Assembly (NCBI RefSeq): GCF_002929215.1
Contig: NZ_PJII01000001.1
Location: 186,001 to 250,000 of the forward strand
Direction of reading: 5' to 3'
DNA: 64,000 nucleotides
DNA from: Arthrobacter sp. ZGTC412
Lineage (GTDB): Bacteria; Actinomycetota; Actinomycetes; Actinomycetales; Micrococcaceae
Shown in pieces: positions 53,937 to 64,000 of the stretch. The translations under genes and the position numbers were made by a program. Within the stretch, counting starts at the first letter, position 1; every line of letters begins with the position of its first letter. Under the pieces are notes generated by a model. It was not told where the DNA came from, made no database searches, and saw only the letters and a list, made by a program, of their open reading frames with translations.

Positions 53937-54686
53937 TCAGGCTGCAGATCGTCGCCTGAGCTGCGCCACCACGTCCCGGACGGGTCCGTCCATCAGCACT
54001 TCGCCGTGTTCCAACAGGACACCGCGCTCACATACTGTGGAAACGAGGTCCAGGTCATGGCTTACGACAAAAAGCGTCTTGCCTTTATCCGACAGCTCCT
54101 TGATCTTCGCAATGCACTTGCGCTGGAAGGGTTCGTCGCCGACGGCGAGAATTTCGTCAATAAGGAAGACCTCGGGGTCTGTATGGACCGCGATGGAGAA
54201 CGCCAGCCGGAGGTACATGCCCGAGGAATAGAACTTGACTTCGGTGTCGATGAACTCACCGATCTCAGAGAACTCCACGATGGAGTCAAACATGTCATCG
54301 ATATGCTTCTCCGACATGCCCAGGATGGCGCCGTTCAGATAAACGTTGTCCCGTCCACTGAGGTCATGGTGGAAACCGGCCCCAACCTCGATCAGCCCTG
54401 CTACCCGGCCACGCGTGCGCACTGTTCCGCCGTCCGGCTGCAGCACGCCCGAGATCAGCTTCAACAGAGTCGACTTGCCGGATCCGTTGAGTCCCATGAG
54501 AGCCACAGTCTCTCCCTGTTTGACTTCGAGCGAGACGTCCTTGAGTGCAAGGAACCTCTTGGAGAGATCGCCCTTGCGGCCCTTGACCAACCACACGAGA
54601 GCTTCCTTGAGGGAGCGGGTGTGCCGCAGGACGAACTGCTTCCGGAGGCCGGTACAGCTAATGGCTACGTGGCCATGCGAGGTCAT
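53937..54686 (-). CDS. wzt: Polysaccharide ABC exporter ATP-binding protein (Wzt-like)
   Basis: 249 residues. Walker A GLNGSGKST, signature YSSGMYLRLAFS, Walker B VFLIDEILAVGD, switch VVSHDLDLV. The YSSGM signature and the RSLKEAL motif mark the polysaccharide/teichoic-acid exporter group (TagH/RfbE/Wzt). The C-terminal sugar-binding domain of some Wzt proteins is absent. It follows the permease gene after one base. Confidence 0.92.
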   Translation of the reverse strand: MTSHGHVAISCTGLRKQFVLRHTRSLKEALVWLVKGRKGDLSKRFLALKDVSLEVKQGETVALMGLNGSGKSTLLKLISGVLQPDGGTVRTRGRVAGLIEVGAGFHHDLSGRDNVYLNGAILGMSEKHIDDMFDSIVEFSEIGEFIDTEVKFYSSGMYLRLAFSIAVHTDPEVFLIDEILAVGDEPFQRKCIAKIKELSDKGKTLFVVSHDLDLVSTVCERGVLLEHGEVLMDGPVRDVVAQLRRRSAA

Positions 54687-54687
54687 G

Positions 54688-55557
54688 TCAGAGCTCCTGG
54701 GCGAAGTGTACGGAAAGGCGGCGGAACATCAACTGACCAAGGAACAGGATGGCAAGAGAGATGAGCAGGGACAAAGGGAGCCAGAATCCCAGCAGGTCGG
54801 GAGGCATGGTGTCGCTGACCACTTGGTCCGCCTTCAGCGTCGGCTCCCAGAAAGTCCAGTGGAAGACCTCGACTGCGGTGGTGATCGGGTTCAGCTGGTA
54901 GACCCAGTACCAGGGTCCCATGACGCGCTCCACCATGGTCCAAACGTAAAGAACAGGCGAGGCCCAGGTGACCACCATAACGATCATGTCCACAATGTTC
55001 TCGGAGTCGCGGAAGTAGACGTTGACGGCGCCAAACATCAGGCCCAGACCGGTAGCCAGCACTGCCATCATGAAGAAGATCAGGACGGCCGCGGCCAGTT
55101 GCAGGACGGACGGCGTCCAGCCCACAACCAGGCACGCCCCGACCAGCACCAGCAGTTGCGGCAGGAAGTGAGCGGCCGAGACCCAGACGGTCGCCGCCGG
55201 AAACAATTCCCGCGGCAGGTAGATCTTCCGGATGAGATCCCGGTTGTCCACGATGGAACGGGTGGCATTGGACAGGGATTCCGTGAAGAAGTTGACCAAT
55301 ACGATGCCCGAAAAGAGGTAAATGGCGTAGTTCGGTGTCCCTTGCTCAAGGTTCAGGAAGACGCCCAACGCGATGAAGTAGATAAGAAACTGCATCAGCG
55401 GTTTCACATAGGACCACATCAGCCCGAGCACCGATCCGCGGTAGCGGATTTTGATTTCCTTGCGTACCAGCAGCTTCAGCAGGAAACGGTCGCCGTAGAT
55501 ATCGAGGAGACCCCGGCCTGTTCCGGGTTTAACCAGCTCGTCAATCTGGCTGCCCAT
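54688..55557 (-). CDS. wzm: Polysaccharide ABC exporter permease (Wzm-like)
   Basis: 289 residues, six membrane helices, ABC2 type: LLVRKEIKIRYRGSVLGLMWSYVKPLMQFLIYFIALGVFL, YLFSGIVLVNFFTESLSNATRSIVDNRDLIRKIYLPRELFP, and AVNVYFRDSENIVDMIVMVVTWASPVLYVW. The motif NRDLIRKIYLPRELFP is characteristic of O-antigen/teichoic/galactan exporters. With Wzt it should move lipid-linked polymer outwards. Its ATG directly follows the GlfT2-like stop. Confidence 0.92.
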   Translation of the reverse strand: MGSQIDELVKPGTGRGLLDIYGDRFLLKLLVRKEIKIRYRGSVLGLMWSYVKPLMQFLIYFIALGVFLNLEQGTPNYAIYLFSGIVLVNFFTESLSNATRSIVDNRDLIRKIYLPRELFPAATVWVSAAHFLPQLLVLVGACLVVGWTPSVLQLAAAVLIFFMMAVLATGLGLMFGAVNVYFRDSENIVDMIVMVVTWASPVLYVWTMVERVMGPWYWVYQLNPITTAVEVFHWTFWEPTLKADQVVSDTMPPDLLGFWLPLSLLISLAILFLGQLMFRRLSVHFAQEL

Positions 55558-59169
<3,612 letters not shown>

Positions 59170-62100
59170 ATGAAGTTTCATTGCACGCTGGTCCGCAGCA
59201 CCGGTTCCGGGATGCAGGAATCACCAAGTGAACTCACCATCAACGCACCCGAAGGGACCGCCGGCGCAGTTGTCCATGCCCAGCTGATTCAGGAGTTCGG
59301 GACCGGGCCGATCACTATTCACGGCAAAGACATCCACTCAATGACCGTGGGTGAGGCCCCATTGGTTAACGGCGCGGTTCTGGTGGACGGGGTTTACGAG
59401 CGAAATGCCCGGAAGTTCCGACCACGGGCGCCGGCCGAGGACGCCCAGCTTGCTCTGGCCGTCCACACCGGCATCGGAGCTGGCACCGTTGTCCCGCTGC
59501 GGCGCGGTTCCTACACCATCGGCCGGAGCGGTACCCGCATTGTGATCCCCGACCCCGAGCTGTCCCGTGAGCACGCCCGCCTCGTCGTCACAGAGACAGA
59601 CATCATGATCATTGACCTGGACAGCGCCAACGGCATCCACGTCGACGGCGAACGGGTCCGGAACGCCGTCATCTCCACGAAATCGAGCATCACCTGCGGC
59701 AACACAACCATGTCGCTGGTTTTTGTGGACCTGACGGACAAAGCACTTGCCGACGCCGGGACCTCCACCCAGCTGCCTCTCACTCTCCCTGGCCGAATGG
59801 ATACAGGCAACAAGGCGGTGCTCCTGCTGACCGCCGTTCTTCCTTTGCTGATTGGGATAGGACTCGCCGTGCTCAACGGCATGTGGATGTTCCTCGCCTT
59901 TGCTGCAACCTCGGCAGTTTCTGTCCTTGTGCCCCTCGCCTCAGGGCGCCGGCAGCGCCGCGACCTCACACGAGCCGTCGCAGCCGCCGTGGCAGAAGAC
60001 CGGGAACGGCGACGCCGGTCCGGCCCCTCCCTCGCCATCCTGGCGCTGGCCGTCAGTCAAAGACAGGGCCCTACCTCAGTTTCCTCTGGCGAGGAAGGGG
60101 TTTGGCTGCGCGTCGGCGAAGCTCCGCAGCCAGCAAACGTGAGAGTTGAGCCAGCCGTATCATCGGTGGGCATTCCCAGCGTAGGCGCGGTTCCCGTGTT
60201 CCTGGACCCAGGGATGCCCAGGACAACCCTCCGCGGACCAAGTGCAGTGGCGGACGGCATCGTCCGTTCCTTCGTGATGCAACTTGCGGGCTACCCCAGA
60301 GGCCACGGCACACGAGTTGTCATTCATGGCGAAGCAGCCCGCCTTCCCCTGGGCGCCCGATATCTGCCCGGCGTCATTCTCACCGCTTCTGCATCTGATC
60401 TTCTCCGCATCCTTAACGAGGGCTTCGGGCGGAGCTATCAACGCGGCGTACTCCTGCTGCTGCCAACTTCCGATGCAGGAGACGACGACGGCGCTGTTTG
60501 CGTAACTGCGGCGGCCCTCGGTTGGCAGGTCCTTGAGTTTCCAGCGGCGGAGGTAAATGGCGGCACCTGTGTTGTAGAACTTGCCGAGCGGAAATCCCTC
60601 CTGCGGCTTCCGGCCCGCGACGTTGCCTTTGTCCCGGACCTGGCACCAGAGGACGTCTTTCTCAGTTTCTGCAGGCACTTGGCCGTGCATGCCGAGCGGC
60701 GGGATAACGACGATCCTGCTGTCCCCGCTGTGTGCTCTCTCCAGGACGTGCTGCCGCTCGCTCCCCACCAAACTGCTGCCCGCTGGAATGCGAGCGCCCG
60801 GGACCACCGTCTGAACATTCCTTTGGGGATGGGCGCCACGGGAACGCGCACCATGGACCTTCAGTCCGACGGACCCCACCTACTGGTTGCAGGTACCACC
60901 GGCTCCGGCAAGTCGGAACTGCTCCGCAGCCTCACCCTGGCTTTGGCCCTCTGCCACCCACCCGAGCGGGTGAACTTCCTTTTTGTTGATTTCAAGGGCG
61001 GATCCGGGCTCGGTCCCCTCGCGGAACTCGTCCACTGCGTCGGGCTCCTGACGGACCTGTCCGCCTACGAGATTGAACGCGCTCTTACTTCTCTGCGTGC
61101 AGAAGTCCGGCTGCGCGAGGAAGCGCTGGCCTCCGCACGGGTGCCGGATCTCACGGCATACCGGCACACCCGCGCTTCACAGGATTTCCCACTCCCCCAT
61201 CTGGTCATTGTCATTGATGAGTTCCGCATGCTCGTGGATGATGCCCCGGAGGCGCTTCGGGAACTTATGCGGCTCGCGGCCATCGGCCGCTCACTCGGAA
61301 TCCACCTGGTCATGGCCACCCAACGGCCACAAGGGGCGCTGACCGCAGACATTCGGGCCAATGTCACCTCCAGCATTGCGCTTCGGGTGCAATCGGAGAT
61401 GGAGTCCTCGGACATTATCAATTCGAAGGTTGCCGCCGGTATTAGCGTCGAAGCACCGGGCCGGGCCTTCCTGGCGCGTGGCACGGAGGCTCCCCTGGAA
61501 TTTCAGACGGCATCCATAGGACCAGCGCAGGCTGGGTCCAGCCCGGCCGACGCAGTCAAGGTACAACTTGCCGCGGACTGTCTTGCCTTCACTGGGTTCG
61601 GCGGGGCTGATATTCGTCGTCCCACCGGGCAGACGCCAGCCCAGGCTGCACGCCCACTGGTGGCGATGGTGCGGGACCTGTGGCGTGAGCGGAAGGGAGC
61701 GGCGCCCAGGCGGCCAGTCGCTCCTCCCCTCCCTTCGAACCTGGCCGCGCCACAAGAGGAAACACCGTCATCTCCAACGCTCCACAGGAGTGCGGCATGG
61801 TCGATTAGACTCGGCCTGCTGGACCTGCCGGAAAAGCAAAGAGTGGTGCCACTTGAGTGGAAACCAGCCGAAGACAGCCACCTTGCCCTCATCGGTGCTC
61901 CGTCTTCCGGTGCCACGGAGGCCCTGGAACTGGCTGTTATGCAGCTGCTTCTCAGCCCGTCCGAAGCACACGGCTACATCCTGGATGCAGGCGGTACCTT
62001 CCTGAATTTGGCCACACACCCCAATATCGGGGCGCATGCGGGCCTGCACGAGCTGCGGCGGGCCGTCCGCGTGCTCGAGCGCCTAAAGAAGGAGTTGGCA

Positions 62101-63252
62101 CGCCGGCTGAGCCAAACCGGCAAGCGGGACGGCGTGCCCTTGGTCCTTGTCATCTCCGGGTGGGGCTCGTGGATTTCGGCGTTCCGCGCCGGGCCTTTGG
62201 CCTGGGCTGAAGACCTTGTCCAGGACCTTGCCCGCGACGGCGGGGCGGCTGGGATCATCGTGATGATCGCCGGCGATCGTGAGCTCGTCAGCTCGAGGGC
62301 GTTTTCGGCATTACCCAACCGGCTCTACTTCCCCACAGGTTCCAATACGGACAGCCGGATAGCGTGGCCACGAATGCCTGCGACGGCCGAGATCAAAGGG
62401 CGTGCCGTGGCATTCGGTCCCGTCTCCCGTGGGATGCCGGCTGTCTGCCAGCTGTACTGCGTCAGCCTCCACCACTCCTGGCATTCAGGACCAACGGCCC
62501 GTCTGGGCAGCCAAGAAATCCTGGAGAGTGCGGATAGCGTGGGCAGCCAACCCACCAAACGCCCGTTCAGGGTTGAACAACTGCCGGCGTTGGTGCCGGC
62601 CGCGAAGATGCGGCCAACGGCACGGTCCGCCGCCATGGCACAGCCCCTGGTTGACCGCGGCCAACCCATAGCGCGAGGTAGCACCACGCGGCAGGACATC
62701 CTCGTGGGGGTGGGCGGCGACGAACTCAAGCCAGCGTCCTGCAGGTTGCAGGGGGCAGGAGTACTCACCGTTTTGGGTGGACCCGGATCAGGAAAAACTA
62801 ACCTCCTTCGCGCACTGCCCCTGATGAATCCCGACGCCGGCCCTTGGCTCTCTCCCGAAGAAGGAACCGACCCCTACGATTTCTGGAAGCGGGAACTTGC
62901 CACCGCAGCAGCAGGTGAAACGCCGGAGGGTACCGTGGCGTTGGCCGATGACGCCGATCTTCTCTCCGCCGAAACCATCCGGAATCTGACGGACCTCAAC
63001 GCCTTGGGCTACCCAGTGATCCTCACCGCGACCTACAGCTCCTTGCTCATACAACGGGTGCCGCTGGTCATGAGCTCCCGCTCGGCCGGCACCGGTCTCC
63101 TGCTCGCACCACGTTCCCTATCGGACGGTGACCTATTCGGTGTTCGGTTCGAGGTGGAGGCCAATGCACCGCCAGGCAGGGGCATTCTCATCTGCCAGGG
63201 CATCTCCCGAAGCATCCAGGTGGGCTGGGCTGCTCCCGGGGAGGGAGCATGA
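59170..63252 (+). CDS. FHA and FtsK/SpoIIIE-domain ATPase, type VII secretion EssC/EccC-like
   Basis: 1360 residues. An FHA domain (about 115-175: IGRSGTRIVIPDPELSREHARLV, SANGIHVDGERV) precedes two membrane helices (about 216-260) and three ATPase domains. Domain 1 has Walker A GTTGSGKS (residues 575-582) and Walker B LVIVIDEF. Domain 2 has a degenerate loop GAPSSGATE (near residue 909) without Lys. Domain 3 has GGPGSGKT (1203-1210). This is the EssC-type order of firmicutes type VII secretion, also used in actinobacteria. It would drive export of WXG100 substrates, but none is in the window. An ATG overlapping the stop opens a 48-codon frame that I do not accept. Confidence 0.88.
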   Translation: MKFHCTLVRSTGSGMQESPSELTINAPEGTAGAVVHAQLIQEFGTGPITIHGKDIHSMTVGEAPLVNGAVLVDGVYERNARKFRPRAPAEDAQLALAVHTGIGAGTVVPLRRGSYTIGRSGTRIVIPDPELSREHARLVVTETDIMIIDLDSANGIHVDGERVRNAVISTKSSITCGNTTMSLVFVDLTDKALADAGTSTQLPLTLPGRMDTGNKAVLLLTAVLPLLIGIGLAVLNGMWMFLAFAATSAVSVLVPLASGRRQRRDLTRAVAAAVAEDRERRRRSGPSLAILALAVSQRQGPTSVSSGEEGVWLRVGEAPQPANVRVEPAVSSVGIPSVGAVPVFLDPGMPRTTLRGPSAVADGIVRSFVMQLAGYPRGHGTRVVIHGEAARLPLGARYLPGVILTASASDLLRILNEGFGRSYQRGVLLLLPTSDAGDDDGAVCVTAAALGWQVLEFPAAEVNGGTCVVELAERKSLLRLPARDVAFVPDLAPEDVFLSFCRHLAVHAERRDNDDPAVPAVCSLQDVLPLAPHQTAARWNASARDHRLNIPLGMGATGTRTMDLQSDGPHLLVAGTTGSGKSELLRSLTLALALCHPPERVNFLFVDFKGGSGLGPLAELVHCVGLLTDLSAYEIERALTSLRAEVRLREEALASARVPDLTAYRHTRASQDFPLPHLVIVIDEFRMLVDDAPEALRELMRLAAIGRSLGIHLVMATQRPQGALTADIRANVTSSIALRVQSEMESSDIINSKVAAGISVEAPGRAFLARGTEAPLEFQTASIGPAQAGSSPADAVKVQLAADCLAFTGFGGADIRRPTGQTPAQAARPLVAMVRDLWRERKGAAPRRPVAPPLPSNLAAPQEETPSSPTLHRSAAWSIRLGLLDLPEKQRVVPLEWKPAEDSHLALIGAPSSGATEALELAVMQLLLSPSEAHGYILDAGGTFLNLATHPNIGAHAGLHELRRAVRVLERLKKELARRLSQTGKRDGVPLVLVISGWGSWISAFRAGPLAWAEDLVQDLARDGGAAGIIVMIAGDRELVSSRAFSALPNRLYFPTGSNTDSRIAWPRMPATAEIKGRAVAFGPVSRGMPAVCQLYCVSLHHSWHSGPTARLGSQEILESADSVGSQPTKRPFRVEQLPALVPAAKMRPTARSAAMAQPLVDRGQPIARGSTTRQDILVGVGGDELKPASCRLQGAGVLTVLGGPGSGKTNLLRALPLMNPDAGPWLSPEEGTDPYDFWKRELATAAAGETPEGTVALADDADLLSAETIRNLTDLNALGYPVILTATYSSLLIQRVPLVMSSRSAGTGLLLAPRSLSDGDLFGVRFEVEANAPPGRGILICQGISRSIQVGWAAPGEGA

Positions 63253-63351
63253 TGCGCAACGGAAGGAGAGCACCGCTCAAAGAACTGAGGAGCAGCTGCC
63301 AAACACACAACGGGTACCCCGGCTACACGGTTAGAGGGCCGGCTTACGTGG

Positions 63352-63843
63352 TCACAGGGCCGGCGTCGCGCTCCCGGTACGGGAGGCGAAACTGATGACC
63401 TTGTTCTGGAACAGCAGCACGATGGCGGTGACGGCCGGGACCAGCATCGCCATCCCAGCCAAAGGAAGACCGGCACTCAGTGTGGGAAATCCGATGGTCA
63501 GAACGAACAACTGCGCCACCAGCGCTGCCGCCCTGGTCCAGCGGTATCCCCGGTAAAGGAACAACGCCACGGAGTACAGCCAGGCCGAGAAAGCCAGCAG
63601 CAGCCCAAGGGTGAACACGGCACCCCAAAAGGAGAGAACCGGGCTGCCCGCTGCCAGTTGGTAGCCGTACCAGGCAGCAGCTGCCAACAGCGCTGTCGCC
63701 TCCGCCGCCACAATCAGCGCCACCACGAGGACAGCTGCCGGCCGGGCGCCCGGCTGCAGGTCCGGCACCGGCTGCCCGGGGTCTTGGCCCAGGCCTTCTG
63801 GGTCGCTCGGCGGGTCTGTGGGGTATACAGGGGGTCTTGACAC
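63352..63843 (-). CDS. Small polytopic membrane protein
   Basis: 163 residues from GTG 63843 behind TAGGG. A Pro-rich cytoplasmic N-terminus (about 30 residues) is followed by four membrane helices (AAVLVVALIVAAEATALLAAAAWYGY; VLSFWGAVFTLGLLLAFSAWLYSVALFLY; ALVAQLFVLTIGFPTLS; MAMLVPAVTAIVLLF). No family recognised. It is convergent with the EssC/EccC-like gene; a partnership is possible but unproven. The remaining bases to 64000 are upstream DNA with no gene seen. Confidence 0.8.
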   Translation of the reverse strand: MSRPPVYPTDPPSDPEGLGQDPGQPVPDLQPGARPAAVLVVALIVAAEATALLAAAAWYGYQLAAGSPVLSFWGAVFTLGLLLAFSAWLYSVALFLYRGYRWTRAAALVAQLFVLTIGFPTLSAGLPLAGMAMLVPAVTAIVLLFQNKVISFASRTGSATPAL

Positions 63844-64000
63844 ACTGGCACCCTACCGGACATAGTCGGACAGTGGTGAGGGCCAATACCGCCACTGTGA
63901 TGTATCGCTCAGCGTTCCCGGGATTTCAAGCCTTATTACCCCTTGTTTACACAGCGTTAACATGACAGGGTTGATTCAGATGACCAACGGGGCCCTGCCG

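Noticed and set aside
63249-63395. 48-codon frame starting on the ATGA overlap after the EssC/EccC-like gene
   Set aside because: Unrecognised sequence that runs into the 3' end of the convergent membrane protein; the overlap alone is weak evidence.

Overview
The window looks like chromosomal DNA of a high-GC actinobacterium of the Micrococcaceae, most like Arthrobacter or Pseudarthrobacter. Supporting signs are a fused alpha-ketoglutarate decarboxylase/dehydrogenase (Kgd), the 24-residue ribosomal protein bL37, a SigR-RsrA redox pair of the mycothiol-using type, a SAM-IV riboswitch, a tmRNA tag ending in LAA, and frequent GTG/TTG starts behind strong AGGAGG-type sites. No database search was possible, so the genus is an inference.

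Positions 1-30333 are mostly conserved housekeeping. In order: a pair of CNNM/CBS membrane proteins; kgd; an SGNH-fold protein that has lost its catalytic residues; a DUF4097-PadR operon with paired operator-like boxes; bL37; sigR-rsrA; DoxX-aroA-rsgA-hisN; a riboswitch-controlled class V aminotransferase; a methyltransferase; a DtxR-type regulator with two crcB fluoride channels; a cytoplasmic-looking HtrA protease; and then, read on the minus strand, prfB-ftsE-ftsX-M23 peptidase-smpB-ssrA. A compact Tad pilus operon (25504-30333, minus strand) closes this part.

Positions 30621-36130 are a rearranged zone. It holds a secreted GH25 lysozyme with a 159-bp tandem repeat tail, a roughly 260-bp direct repeat at 32891 and 35690, a decayed IS21-type istA, and an acyltransferase lying between the repeat copies.

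Positions 36131-51546 form a cell-surface polysaccharide locus. Its core is an apparently complete nonulosonic acid pathway of the legionaminic type: PtmE-like nucleotidyltransferase, LegB, LegC, LegH, LegG, LegI and LegF. A flippase, two GT2 glycosyltransferases, a DUF2304 protein, a possible transferase of unknown family and large membrane proteins accompany it. Positions 51547-52787 are a scar with a broken DHFR-family gene and an ISL3-type transposase remnant, followed by an orphan Fe-siderophore-type binding lipoprotein.

Positions 53937-58733 encode a galactofuranan module on one strand: Glf makes UDP-galactofuranose, a GlfT2-like enzyme polymerises it, and a Wzm/Wzt ABC transporter exports the product. 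The window ends with a 1360-residue FHA-FtsK/SpoIIIE ATPase of the EssC/EccC type (type VII secretion) and a small membrane protein. Taken together, the right half is a cell-envelope island: wall hydrolase, pili, nonulosonic acid glycan, galactofuran and a secretion motor.
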